Source of the DNA: Eupeodes corollae | Lineage: Eukaryota; Arthropoda; Insecta; Diptera; Syrphidae | Assembly: GCF_945859685.1 (NCBI RefSeq) | Contig: NC_079147.1 | Span: 227,536,765 to 227,600,764 of the forward strand | Direction: 5' to 3' | DNA: 64,000 nucleotides | Shown: in pieces, positions 1 through 13,217 of the stretch | How the letters are laid out: each line of letters opens with the position of its first letter | Numbering within the stretch: position 1 is the stretch's first letter | Made by a program: the position numbers and the translations under genes | The notes under the pieces: model-generated | Told to the model about the DNA's origin: nothing | What the model saw: the letters and a program-made list of their open reading frames with translations, nothing else | The model's database searches: none

Positions 1-1149
1 AAAAAAGCGTCTTTACAATTCTACAATACAATTCTACGTCACACACTTGCATTGTGTCAGGTAAATCCAATATATTTTATTTGTCTCAAAATTAGTCTTC
101 TTATTTTTACTCTTGAATTCTGCTTCCAACAATATTGCATGCATCTTGAAAAGAGTAAACATTTTACTTCAGAAACAAAATAAAAATGAATGATTCTTTA
201 TTTCTGACAGTTCGAAGCAATTTCGAATTTTTCGAAATCGATCAAATTGAAGGACATGCGATTTCATTTCACGTGAAGTTGAAAAGTGATTTCAATTCAC
301 TTTCGATCGAAACTCGGAACATGGGCGAGGATTAAAAAATAATGTATGTTGTGAATTTATATTCACTTCAACACTTGCTAAATGAGCTAAGGCATGCATC
401 ATTTTAGAAGTGTCACATTCGATGTTTTGAGTTGCGTTTGATGTTAAATGATATAACAGTACGTACTCATTTGTGGACTTGCTCATAACCTTAAATTCCG
501 TACTTTCATAAATCACATTATGTTTAAATCATGACCCAATTAATAAATAATAAAGTTCAACACAACATTATAAATAAAATAAAAATGTTGTAAGAAATAA
601 CATTATTTTTTACTTTTTCGATGATTTCATTTTCTTTTTTAACTGAAAACTACTATTTTCTAATTTTTTCTTAAATTGAATTCTGTGGATTGATGCAAGA
701 CGTAATGAGGCTCATATTATTAACAAATTACATAAAGTCAAAAGATTTTTCATGAAAGTCACTGAATAAACAAAAATGCAAGAATTATAATTTATGAGTA
801 GAAAGTTAAACAATTATAACAATAATGCAACGTATGACCAATACCTTAGCATCAGTTGCTGCGTTTTAGTTTTATTGTTATTTTAATTGTTTATGCATCG
901 GTGTATTAATGGATATTGAACAGTGGCGGATGACGATGAGGGACTTTTAGAGACTAGAGGCCTCCAACAGTTGATTTATAAAATAAGTTTCTATGCTATT
1001 TATGAAGAAGTCTACAGCTTTGCTCTAATACTATTTTCAAACATCAGAGTTTAATAATAAAATAACTTCAGGGCTTAACTTCTTAAATTTAAGAATTATT
1101 TAACTCTTTTTATACTAAGGGAGTTAACAAAAAAAAAAGTATGTTGAAT
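1..1149. other. AT-rich non-coding stretch, no gene seen
   Basis: Long A and T runs and frequent stops in all frames. Only short, unconvincing reading frames are present. If the myosin XV gene continues to the left, this is part of the intron that follows its 6.8-kb exon. Confidence 0.6.
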
Positions 1150-1645
1150 AGCGTATGAGGCTTTATTAGCGCTTTTTCGTTTGTTATTTTAATTGGTCCG
1201 TTTTCCCAAATTGAAGATTTTACCAAATTTCTATAATTAAAGGCCCATAGATCTAGGTCAGTATTTCCGAAAAAAATGAAGATTGTTTTAAGTTGCATGC
1301 TACATACTTTTGACAGGTTCCTACTTCGAAATTCCGCAGCCTTTTTTTGGAAGTTTTGAAGGCATACAAATGTGTATTCTCCTATTTTGTTTGTCCTTGA
1401 ATAGTCTAGGGAGCGTTATTAGCTTTTTTCGTTTGTTAATTTATTTTGTCCGTTTTCTTAAATTGGAGATTTTAGCAAATTTGTGTGTTTAAAGGCCCAT
1501 AAATCTAGGTCCGTATTTTCAAAAAAAATGACGAGTGTAAGTTGCATGCTACATTCTTGGGACAGGTTCCTACTACGAAATTCGACAGCCTTTCTTACTT
1601 TTGAAGACATACAAATGTGTATTCTTCCATTTTGTTTGTCTTGAA
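1150..1645. repeat. Diverged tandem duplication, two units of about 250 bp
   Basis: The unit beginning TTATTAGCGCTTTTTCGTTT near 1163 recurs near 1416. Both units then share AAAGGCCCATA, CTAGGTC, AAGTTGCATGCTACAT, GACAGGTTCCTACT, ACAAATGTGTATTCT and TTTGTTTGTC in the same order, so the period is about 253 bp. The units differ by many substitutions and small indels, so the duplication is old. No open frame is shared. Confidence 0.75.
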
Positions 1646-2589
1646 CCAGTTTACAATATTTCACTTCGCCTCATTATCTTTGTTTTGAAATCAATGAATA
1701 AATGATGATTTTAAAAAAAATTATAAATATTTTTAACATCGTGTGTCAAACTTTAAAATTTTTGTTAATCTTTATTCTTATTGAAATGAAAACATTTTTT
1801 CAGTTCTAAAGATAAAACAGTTTAGAGTATAAATAAGATGCAAAAGTGAGAAGTGAGTACAGTGTACACAAAGAATAGCCGTGTTTTGGTTGGGATTCCA
1901 AATGTACGTAGTACAGTGAGAAGTTGCAAAGAAAAAGATCCCCAATAGTTCGGTTTTAATATTTAAAAGTTAAGTGGTTCGTTCGTAGATTATGGTTTGA
2001 CTATGTGAAGATATTCGTATGGCGATATATTAGTTGACAGTAACGTTTTGCAAAATATCAAACAAATATTACAGCTTGTGTATATTTCTGTACAATTAAA
2101 TAACTTAGTCCAGTCAGCTTACAGAAACAAAACTATAATTGTATTTATTCTTAATATCAATACCCGTGTTTTGTTGGAAAATTTATCAATGGCATAGTAG
2201 GGTTTTACACGAATAACAAAAACACTATCCATTGTATGAATACTACTGATAAAAGTTAAAGAAGAATCTTACTACGGATGGGTTTTTGACATTTATACAA
2301 GTCTAGAATAGATTTTATGTGATGTTCTTCTCAAATGTTGGTACAATTGATATTGAATTTGTATCTCAATGGCTGTGTTCGTTGAGTAGATTTGCATTTG
2401 GAATCATGTGTTTTTCATTGGGGACAAACTCAATGTGTTACGGTTGGTATTATTTATTTTTGTATTAACAAAAAAAAAAAGGACTACTTGGGCTTATTTT
2501 GCAAGAATAGAAAAGATAATTAAGTTTTGCTATGTTTCCACTAAATGTTAATCTGCCTTAAGATTAAATGGCACTACCACTGCGTAAGT
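1646..2589. other. AT-rich non-coding stretch, no gene seen
   Basis: No reading frame, repeat or RNA structure that I can support. Intronic if the myosin gene continues leftwards. Confidence 0.5.
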
Positions 2590-3720
2590 TTTTCCTACTC
2601 TACAGGTCTCTTTCCGAGCGGATGGAAAACAGCATTTGTACAGTCTGTCCCTGAAAAAGGTGAATTATCCCCCCCCTCTAATTATCGTCCAATAGCATTT
2701 ACATCCCTTCTTTCCAAGGTCATGGAAACGCTGATAAATTTTCAGCTTAAGAAATATCTTGAAGAACGGAAGCTTCTTAATGACCGTCAGTATGGCATTT
2801 GTAGCAATAGGTCCACTGGTGATCTTATGGTTTATCTCACCGAACAGTGGAATAAATCTTTACATCGTTTTGTAAAAAGTAAGAATTATCGCACTTAATA
2901 TTTCAAAGGCATTTGATTGAGTTTGGCATCAAGCTCTCTTATCGAAAATGCGTGCATTTGGTATTGATGAATACCTTCTTTGTTGGGGTTGAAATTACCT
3001 TTCGGACCGTTCAATTCAAGTGGTATTGGACAGGTTCAAATCTGATTTTCGAAAAATAATCGCTGGTGTGCCCCAGGGCTCCGTTTTGTCTCCGACGCTC
3101 TTCCTTATTTTTAAATTGTTTCTTGTTGTCTTGTCTTGTTTGTATGTTTTTAGATTCTCATCCTTGTCCTTCGGATGTGGAACTTCAACGGCAGCGTATG
3201 ATAAGCTCATTAAATTCTGATCTAGACAGCATTGTACAATGGGGGTAAAATTTAAAATTTAAATCACCTCTTATGGAATAATCACATATTCGATATTGCC
3301 AAAAATGCTGCTAGGTGCTTAGGATTTCTCCGACGCCGACGGTGCAAGAAATTTTTCACCCCATCTTATATGGCTGTAATTTACAAAACCTTCATTTGTA
3401 TAAAACTTGAATATAACTCTCATATTTAAGTTTAAGTGTTTTTAACAGGATCCAAAAAAGAGCTTTGAAAATGATAGTCGATAACCGAAATAGTTACGTC
3501 ACTTGAGCTACCGTTACTTTTATAAACAGTTTTGTGCCGAATTAGCCACTTGCATTCCCCCGCAAACAATTCAGCCGTAATACTCGTACTTCTAGGAATG
3601 CACATCAGTTTCGGAGATCTATCAAGTATAGAGATTCTTTTTTAACTGCACATGGAGAATGCGGAATGCTTTACCCACCTCTGTTTTTCCCTATCATTTT
3701 GATTTTCAAAACTTTAAGAC
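2590..3720 (+). mobile_element. LINE-A copy 1: decayed jockey/CR1-like reverse transcriptase
   Basis: The frame at about 2605-2890 reads PSGWKTAF, SNYRPIAFTSLLSKVMETL and LNDRQYG, the fingers region of a non-LTR retrotransposon RT. In shifted frames it continues with SKAF...VWHQALLSKMRAFGI (2905-2970) and a clear motif IIAGVPQGSVLSP (about 3055-3090). About 3110-3175 then jumps to DVELQRQRMISSLNSDLDSI, so the catalytic YADD segment has been deleted. Thumb-like sequence (ARCLGFLRR, SYMAVIYKTF) follows to about 3420. Two more copies of this family occur at 49385 (minus) and 56239 (plus). The copy has frameshifts and stops and is not functional. It lies opposite in strand to the myosin gene. The clade call is from motif resemblance only. 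Confidence 0.8.
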
Positions 3721-5034
3721 CAATGTGCATCAGTATCTCTCCTTTAGTCCTTCCCTATTTTCCTAAGCTCGCACTGGGTTTAAACTTTAAACAAGTTAAG
3801 GGTATTAATAACCCCTTGAGTGCCCGTTTATTATAAAAAAAATCTTTTTGACTCTCTTGGGACTCTCTAAAATGCAAATGGTGTTTTTTATAAAGTGCAA
3901 GTGGTATAGTTTGATTCGTGTTAAACAATGAAGAACCTAATAGTTTAGCATCACATAACAATATGCTACCTACTCCATGTTCAATTTTTGTTTAATTTGA
4001 TTAAAACAAAACCATATTTTTTGTACACAAACATACAAATAAACAAATCATAATGTATTATCTGTAAAACCAACACACAGGTTTTTCTTCACAAATTTTG
4101 GGTCAATTCCGGTCGGGGAATCAAGCTCATTTCAACACGATTCAGGTATGTTTGTAAAGAATTCAGGTAAGCTTCAAGCTCGCTTCAACACCACTTTGTT
4201 AATGTAATAGTCTACGAACAAACCCCCTTCTCGAAGTTTTTATTTTTTTGTCAAATTGTTTGGTTAAAACTTTGATATCGACTATCACATTACACAGACG
4301 TATTTTCTTGATTTTGATAGTCAACTATGAAAAATCTGCTTACACGATCTCACCCCTGGTCTCGATTTCGTTATTTTTTTGGAATTTTTTGATAATTTAT
4401 TCTGGCAAATATTCAATTGCATCAACTTTCAAATATAAAAACTGGACTACTGCGGATCGGCAATTTCTCACTGTACTATAGGTATATGAAAAACTACGTA
4501 CAAGGAACTCAAAGATCGATTTTATGCTAAGCAACGTTGAAAACAAGAAAGAAGTACAACTATACAAACATTGAAAACACGCATTTACAAAAAAAATTAA
4601 ATAAAAGTTGAGTCGTCAGCTCATTGAAACAACAAAAAAAGTAACTAAATTAGCAAACAATAAATGAAAAGAATAAACTCTCTCAAATAATAAAATATAA
4701 GAGTTCATCTTAAGATACAAAATGACTGCACAGTGTTTTTTTATTGTCAACACTACTCTACGAACACAACCATCGAGCCTCAAGGAGATATAACACGTTC
4801 CAACGTTTAAAAATGAAAATTCGAAATTGATTTCGATACTCGAATAAAAGTCAAATCTAAACTTCTACTGTTCTACAGATGGCTATTTCAAAAACACTGT
4901 CCTATTTTGACACACAAAAATGTCTGACAAATATCTACAAATGCGTTGACAACTAGGTTGTTTCAATAATGGTTAGATAATTGTTTCACATTGAAAAAGT
5001 TGTATGATATCAAAAAAGCACATCTAAAGTACTT
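3721..5034. other. Non-coding, no gene seen
   Basis: AT-rich sequence with no convincing reading frame. Small homopolymer-rich ORFs here lack recognisable motifs and I regard them as chance. Confidence 0.5.
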
Positions 5035-5350
5035 ACACTAGAGTGTAAACCCATTTTTATCCCAACAGTACATTGGCAGATTTTTTGACAATTATCTGTC
5101 AAATACATTTTCTGATTGAATTAATTCTAAGGCGTCAGTTATATCTGTCATTGGTTTTCATCATTGAAAACAAACATTGCAATTTGTTGACAGGTCGTTT
5201 ATAGCTGTCATTAGAAATGTCTGTCATAGAAAAAAAAGTCATGATTAAAATCCGCCGAAAAATGTTTACTGAAAGAAATCTGTCATTGGAATTATGTCAA
5301 ATTGGAACACAAATCAGTGGAACGATTCGTTTTACTTTTGAACATAAAAG
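5035..5350. repeat. R-A interspersed repeat, copy 1
   Basis: About 300 bp that matches the reverse complement of 32215-32535. Shared blocks, written in the orientation of copy 2, include ATGTTCAAAAGT, GTTCCAATTT, ATGACAGATTTCT, AAACGACCTGTCAA and CAATGTTTGTTTT. It is rich in CTGTCA/TGACAG words. No coding capacity is seen. It could be a MITE or another non-autonomous element; I could not settle its ends. Confidence 0.7.
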
Positions 5351-6377
5351 TTCAGGAAAATATATTCCCGTCCGGAAAATAGAAAAATAAATTTTTAGAG
5401 AAAAATACATTTTTAGAGAAAAATAAATGCGCAATTAGGCTTTTTTTTTCTTTGTCTGATTTCCGATCAATCAGTACATAATTTTTATTTCTAATTAAAG
5501 GGAAAAACCGTCAAATATTGATTAAAATATTTTTCCGGATCGATGTCAATGATAAGATTGATTTAACTTATTGTGCAGGTTCAGACGACATAAGAAACTT
5601 GATGGTAGGGCAAGTTTTCAGTATATTATGGCATCTACCAAAAAACTGCCATTTAAGGCATTTTTATTGGCTAGCTGGATGGAATGTTTTTCAAAAAAAA
5701 AATCATCCTTATCAAGTTTACTTATGTCAAAGTGACATCTGATCATGTTTTTTTTTTGATTAACCGAAAGCTGAACTTCATAACACTGTGATTTATTTAT
5801 GAAGTGTACAATTTTATTTTATGTTTTATGTAAAAAAAAGATTTCTTTTCAAATTGCAAAAAGGAATAAGCGATATTTTTTTACAATACAAAATACAACT
5901 CATGATGAACTTGTAGCTTGCCTAAGGAGTTTTTTGATACTTTTTTCACGATAAACTGATGGTCAAAGTTAGTGAAGTAAAGTTCAGAGTTTGAAGTCAT
6001 TGACATCTAGAAAACAAACATATAGCCTAAACCTGCCCATTGTAAGCATGTTTCCCACTGACTGATCTGGTAATATTGAAATATGCAATCCTTCTAATTA
6101 TTAACTCCTTTAATCTTCAAAGAATTTTCTTCCATCGAAAACAAAAGCGGCTTTTGAGTCAAATTCTTTAAGTATCACATAGCATTTGTACAAATCAACT
6201 TATTTTCAAAAAGAAAGGTTTGCAAACGTTTTTATTGTTCAATTTTTGTTGAGGAAGAAAGTAGACAACTTTCATACAGATTGATATTTAATAGCAAACA
6301 TTATTCATTATAAATCATAATAAAATTAAATAAATTCATGTAGAATTCAAAACCATAGCAAATTTAATTTAACTCAC
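5351..6377 (-). other. Intron sequence following the large myosin exon
   Basis: The splice donor read on the minus strand is CAG|GTGAGT, with the intron starting at 6377. I found no following acceptor plus MyTH4, SH3 or FERM coding sequence down to position 1, so the intron is probably longer than 6.3 kb. Confidence 0.6.
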
Positions 6378-9300
6378 CTGTCTGAATTCCTGTGAAAAGT
6401 TCTGTATCATAGCTTGTATAGAAGATGCACGCACTGCGTGAAGTGTCAAATGGCTGCCGTTGCGCATGTTTAATTGTAATGCAGCGGGACGTGGAAGAGT
6501 AACAGCGCCTTGCAAATCGTTAAAGGGAAGCGATTGTACCACAATCAAATAATCTGCATCACGTCGCGCCAAATAGACGCCACTGTGTGATATGCCCATA
6601 ATCGAAACGTCAGGAAATTGAGGAGCACCCTGAACAGCAAACAAACGTGCAAAGTAAAGTGGCCAACTGCGTGCCATGTCGACCAAGTGTCTTTTAACAA
6701 TCGCACGAATATTCTGATTGCGAGCAGTTTCAACGGTAACACCGTGTCCATTGAGCATATTCATAGCTGCAGACTTTTCCTGTGGCGTCACTCGCAGACA
6801 TGGTGTTAGGCCAAATACGTCTCCGACAATTTGAGCGAACAAAAGGTCCAAGGCAACTGGTGGACCGATTGGTTCGTTTGGATGAAATACCTCTTTACGA
6901 ACACGTAGCTTCCATGAGACGCGATTATACGTGAGACACGCTGTGGCAGGTGATTTGAGCGATGGAGGAGCTGGAACAGGTGCTGGAATAGAGAGCACTG
7001 GCCATTCCTCAGCATATTCTTTTTCATCATCTCTGCGGGTGCTCTGAGAAACCAAAGTAGAATTAGATGTCTTGCGTTTGCGTTCTTTTTCTAATTTTTG
7101 AACCATATGTGTTTTGAAAGTTGCAGTAGTGGTATTGGTAGTTGTCGTAGAGCTGGAAGAATAATGATGGTTCTGGTTGTGGCTCTGGTTTTGGTTTTGA
7201 GATTGCTTACGGTTTGGCACCTCTCGCTCTGCCTGAACAGCGAATGCCTTAGATGGAGGATGATAAACTTTGTTGCCCTCCTTTTCTCGTTCAACCTGCC
7301 TCATTTCATAAACACGTTCACGTTTTTCACGCTCCTTTTCACGTTCTCGTTCAGATCCAGTGGATGGAGGTCCTTCGACCTCAGCTCGATCCCATACTGA
7401 CTCTGAAAAATCATCACGATCTCGTGAACGGGATCTCGATCTTGACCTGTCCCGGTCATTTTGAATTTCTTTTTTGAAGCTTGTCTCGTACACCATGTCT
7501 AACTTAGCAGCCTCAGCACGGCCCCACGAATCATAGGTGTCCTTCGAAATCTCAGATCCATTCCAATTATGTCGTGCACCAAATGTATCGCGTTCTTGCC
7601 GCTGAATAAATGCTGGGATGTCTTGTTGCATTTGGGATCTATATTCACGCTCATCCATGAGGTCTTCACGAACGGGTGGACTTTTTGGTACAGGTGGTGG
7701 AGCTGGCGGGGCCGTTGTTGGGGGACGAATGGGTGGTGGTGGAGCTGGTACAGATGGAGCTGGAGGTACAACTGCTGGCCAGCTTGACTGAGGAGGAGGC
7801 GATAGTTTTCCTTCCATTCGTTCAATCTGTGATCTCACTGACGAAATATCAGTCGAAGTCCCCATCATTCCGAAATGCCCACTCAGCTGTTGTTGTAACA
7901 TAAGTTTGCGAGTGTCCTCTAGTTTTGCGGGTGCTCGCTGTTCCGATTTTGTGCTGATCGAAGATCGAACTGAATGACCCGCAGTTACTTGTTCTAATCG
8001 TTGACGCATTTCTGAACTTAATTTTAGCTTCCCAACAGTTCCTGGTGACGGGCGATCAGCACCAATTTCGAAACTCTTTCGGGATACTTTTGTTGAAGCA
8101 CCTGTTTGGTTTGAATCAGGAACGTCCTTCATGTGCTTATTACCAGAAGTCTCAATTTTAATTTGAGTTCGCATGAATTGTGATGTATGCATAACCGTTG
8201 GAGGAGAAGGTGCTTTGGAAGAACTGACTTCAAACTCTTCCCATTCAATTGCCGAACCATTTAGAGAACCGTTTGAGCTATGCAACTGAGATTGAGGTGT
8301 AGTTTTTCTTTGACTTTGTCGCATTTTGAAAACAAAAAAGTCTTCTTCGCAATCTGGTTGCGGTCCGTCTTGAGGTGGTGGCCAACGCCATTTACCAATA
8401 CGAACCGTTTTTGCTCGTCCATATGGATCGAGAAAATGACGTGTTTCCGACGGATCTTTTGATTCTATTGGTGGTGGCATTGGCGGGGGAGGTGGAGGTG
8501 GTATCAGGGATCCCCCACTTTCTGAGGAGGTCTTTCTATTTCGATCTGCATCGGTAAACTGGGAGATTCGATTCTTGAAACTCTGCCTGCGAACTGAAGA
8601 CTGAGCGTTTGTTTGTAGGTTTATTTTACTTGTCGTTGTATGGGTAGTGAGGGATGATTGCATTAGTGGTGGCGATGCAGGCGAAACCGGTGCTGTGTCC
8701 TGTTGACTGAGCAATGTTTGTAAAGCTTGATTTTGGGCCAAAAGCTGTTGTTGAATCTGCAAGTTTTGTGCCATAGCGGATTGCAAAAATGCCCGTTGAA
8801 CTTGATGTTGATACATAGAGGGGTCTGAATCCTGTGGAGGGCTTATCATCTGCATCAAGCTGTCGGTGTTGACACCAGTTAGGAGAGGTCCGCCCACTGG
8901 ACGACCCATACTCGAGGTGGACACGAATCCTGAAGTCGTAGCAGAAGGGTGATGTGCTGTACCCCCGCCTTTGATAGTTTCGATTAGTTCTGCTTTTTCT
9001 TGTAAATTATTTACGGTGTCGCTTATAAAGATGGGCTTGAATAAACCCGATATATATTCGTCAAGATTGGCATCGTTGCTGCTACTCTCACTTGACTTCT
9101 CTCCGCCCCCTTTAATTTTGATGGATAGTAAATTTGCATCGATTAAGCCACGCAAAGAATCATCTATCACTGGTGCTTCCATAAAGTCATTACCGCCTCC
9201 GCGAATACTGGCGGCCAAGGAACGCGCATCAGAAAGTTCGTCAAGTGATCCATCCAACACTGGACTGAAGAGGTCATCAAGAAACTGGTCAACATCGGAA

Positions 9301-12300
9301 GCCTGTGATGGAACACGTACTCGCCTTACATGACTAGCCAATGACGGTGCTTCACTTGTATCTGACATAGCCGATGATCTAGTGGCGTACTCTGATTTGT
9401 CCATATATTTACTTGAGTGCGATCCTGCATGCGACCTACGACCGGCATGCTGGGACTTTTGATAACGGGGGCCTGTTTCTTTACCCATGGGAGCCAAACG
9501 TTCGGCTGAGTGATATCTGTCATTCAGGCGACTCTCCGATAAGCCAAGATCTGTCAAGGGTTCCGGCTCTGGTGTGGTAACCATGTCATTATCGTCACCA
9601 GCTAAAAGGTCATCTAATGATTTTGATCGTGATTTTTCAGTTTCAAAGTATCGTTCGTTCAAGGCTGAACTTCTGGATAGAAGGTCTCGTGAATTCTTTC
9701 GAATAGCATTGTATTCAATTTTCTTCTCCATGACTGGCTCTGGAATTGGAGCTTCCATTGGCTTTGAAGAAGATTTGGTTTGTGGTGGTTCCGGAGGAGG
9801 CACTTGAGGCCGTTTTGGACTACTCGGTTCAATTTCCGGCAGTAAAGTACGTGACAACTTTGAGTCTGTCTTGAATAAATCGCTTCGAGCTGCTGGGAAA
9901 GCAGGACATAGTTCCTTTTCCGCTACTAAATCTAGAACATAATCCAGACCACAAGAGTCTGTAAGCAGTTTTCCATCATCAAGAACAACAGTCCATCCAC
10001 GATTTGGAATACCAAGTGCTGAAACTGCCAACGAAGCCGCCTCTTCACATGTTGTCCACGAGTCAATAGCCACTGTTTGCGTAACATCATCAGGCAGTGT
10101 TAAGGCGACAGCAATGTCTGATGTTCGAGAAATTGCTCGCCATTCAACCCACGAAGGTGTAAAGCTTCGAGATGCATTTACCTGTGAAGAGCCGGAGTTT
10201 CGAAGAATCTTCTTAAGTAGAAGTTCCTTCATGGAAATGGGAGCATTGTCAGCAATGAATTTCATCAAATATTTGCTGAATGCTGGGCCTGGTTGGAAGC
10301 ATGATAAACAATGTGCCATAAGCTGCCATATTCGCATAGATTGGCTTTCTTCAACTCGATAGACTTGATTGCAGATTTGTACAAGAATTTCATCTCGAAG
10401 ACCTCGCGAAGAAAGTCCCTTATGGACAATGTAATCGGATAAAACTTTTTCCTTGTTACTATCTAGTGAAGTATCATTAGTCCACCGCAAAATCAACTTG
10501 AAAACAGCAAGAGCATCCTGAAAATCTTGGTCCCGAGAAGCTGCTCTAGTCAAAAATGGTGCAGCAATTGGGTCTCGTCTAGGGGATAGCCTTAAGCCAT
10601 TGCAATAAACAGAACTGAATTTTCCAAAAGAAAATTGGTCCAAATCCTTAGGCAACTCACTTGCCACTGGTGGACCAGGTACAGTCCCCACCACTTTTAC
10701 CAAATGACGGTCGCCGTGAAGAGGTGTCCAGCCTTCTGTTTTTGAAAAAATAAACGCCAATTCGGCAGGAATATCCAAATAAGCGACCTGACTTCGTTCA
10801 ATATTTTCCTTGGCGATTTTCTTTGCTTCTCGTTCCTTAAGTGCCTTTTGTGCTTCCAGACGACGTTTGTAATCTGCTTTGAGTTTGGTAAAACGTTTTC
10901 GGGCCATTTTACCTCGCCAACATGCTTGGGCGCGAACGGCACCATGCCGCAACTCCTTGAAATGCTTTCTTTCCTTGTAACCACGCCATTTTGATTGAAC
11001 TTTTATAGCGGCTCTCTTTTCGCGTGCAAGTCTTCGACGAATCAGCATGCCACGGACACTCTTTTGGATGACTACGGCTGCATTCTTCAAACGATCTGAT
11101 CGGCCGCTTTCAAGAATTCGGTGTAATGCCTCACGCAAAAATACTCTTGTGGCACCCAGTTGGAAGTCTGGACCCTCGATTCCGGTGCGTGGAAGTGACT
11201 CTAGAACTGTTCGACAAAGTTCACGGTAAGGTGTACCTCTGGGCAATGGTGATTTCATAAGATGACGGTACCGTTCAACAAAATGCTGAAATCTTAATCG
11301 GACGGGATAACCCCTCTGTCGAATTTGAATAGTATCCAGCATTCCCAGGTAGCGCAGCTGCTGAAGGACACAGGGCATATCCATTTTAAGAGCGTGTTTT
11401 TCGTTGTTTGGTTTAACGCAACGAACGAACCAAGGATTGCAACGACCCATTGATTGCAAAAGCTGTTGCAGTGAGTCTGAAAAACGGGCAGCAACTGTTG
11501 GAGTTCGTGGTTTCATAGTTACAAAGCGACCATTCGAACCCTTTGGCAATGTCTTCCCAAAATCTCGTTGAGCTCGTAGTTGCTTAGTAAGATCCACAAC
11601 AAGTTGAAGCTTGCTAGAAGCAAGCAATTCTAGCACATCACCTCGCAGAGCATCTCGATTTTTATCTAAAAATCCATCCACACAATACCAAACTTGACCA
11701 GCATAATGAGTTATTCCAAATTCTTGGGCTCCGATTCGTGGTCTAGAGTACAATTCGTTTAGTGCGTGATTGTAGTGGCACTTCTCCAAAAAGCTCATAT
11801 CTGAAGCCCTCGGAAAGTTTGACTCGTCATCTAAAAGATGGAAAACACCCACTGGTTTCTTGGCCAGCAAATGAATCACCGGCAAATTGTCGTCCCAGTT
11901 AAGTGGTGTCCATTCGAGACGTTCTCGAGCATATTCAGCTTGCTCAAGCTTAAACACATGTTTATTAAAGTAAAGTTGGAGATTCTCATTAGCATAATTA
12001 ATGCATAGTTGTTCAAATGAGTTTTCAGCTAAATCTTCGAATCCAAATATATCCAAAATTGAGATTCTATGTGCGTCGTGGGTGCCACCTTTCTGAACAA
12101 TGGAGTTAATTCGGGATACTAGCCAGTTAAAGAGGCCAGCATACAATGCCTTAGCGAATGCATCTCTTGAATCCAAAGCCTGGTCAATCCCCAGGGGTGT
12201 ATGTAAACGTTCCGATCTAGCTTCAGTAGTGCGGCTAGTGAGCGACCGATGGAGGCCATCAGCAGAGATGTGCAGTAAATGAGCAGCCCATTTGATTTCA

Positions 12301-13217
12301 GCATCTGATCCAACTTCGACACCTTCTTGACCGTGTCTTAGTTGACGTCTATGGAAGTAAACATTTCCAAGATGAAGCACCGAGGCCAAAACTCTAATAA
12401 TTCCTTCTCGCTCTCCCTCAGAAACACCCAGAACTTGCATAGCACTTTGCAGCGAACCCCAATCAACTCGTCCTGGGGCACAATCAGAGCCACCTTGATT
12501 AAGGTAGAAGTATTTATCAGCTTCTAATAATCCGTACTTTGTTCTTTCTGCCTCCGAAAGACCACCGAGCATTTCATAAAATACATGATAGTTTCGTTCA
12601 CCGGGTGCTTGTGTTACGATCCTTGATTTTTCTAGAAGATATTGTGTTATCTTAGCGCCAACAATGGCACCTGACTTAAAGTAAACTTCCAAATACTTTC
12701 CAAAACGAGAACTATTGTCATTCCTTGCAGTTCTTGCATTTCCAAATGCCTCCAATAATGGAGCCGCCTCCAATATCTGCTCGGTAATGACTGCTGATGC
12801 AGATCCACCACCTGGTACGACAGCTGCCAAATATTGCATGACCAATTTTGTAGATTCAGTCTTGCCCGAACCTGATTCTCCAGATATAACCACAACTTGG
12901 GGAGATGGCAAAGCAGCATGTGCTGCTGCACCGATTGCAAACAAATGTGGTGGTAGCGTTCCAAGTGGTTTGCCAGCGTATTGTTTTGCTACTTCTAGAC
13001 CGTATGAGTCTGGGAACATTTTGTAGGGATTTACTGCTATTAGAATGCTTCCAGCAAATGTATAAATTAGACCCTTGTCATAGCGCAGTCGTAGGTTCCA
13101 TAAAAGTGATGCCTCGTGAAGATCATCTAATTGGGTCATGTCATCAACTCCACTGCTGCCAAGATCTTGTCGGGGCCGTAAATTGCCCTCGCCCGGTTGG
13201 AGTGCAAACGTCTGTGG
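6378..13217 (-). CDS. sisyphus: Unconventional myosin XV (sisyphus/Myo10A homologue), exon 2, partial gene
   Basis: Actin-based motor with cargo-binding tail; in Drosophila Sisyphus works in filopodia and cell-cell contacts. Residues are counted from the methionine at 13139. The motor has a P-loop GESGSGKT (87-94), switch I NDNSSRFGK, switch II DIFGFEDL and the actin-contact segment NPWFVRCVKPNN. Three IQ-like motifs (VIQKSVRGML, VQSKWRGYKERK, AQACWRGKMARK) lie at about 683-760. MyTH4 is at about 865-965 and the FERM F1 lobe at about 1010-1095. A disordered region of some 950 residues follows, with Pro runs and an RS-rich stretch near 7430-7450, then FERM F2/F3-like sequence from about 2066 to the end. 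The exon begins after a TTTCTTTCAG acceptor (intron ends 13218), phase 0, and ends at CAG|GTGAGT. The ORF stop just beyond 6378 is intronic. The SH3 and second MyTH4-FERM known for this family are not in the window. A 2280-codon frame without a stop shows the exon is under selection. Confidence 0.96.
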
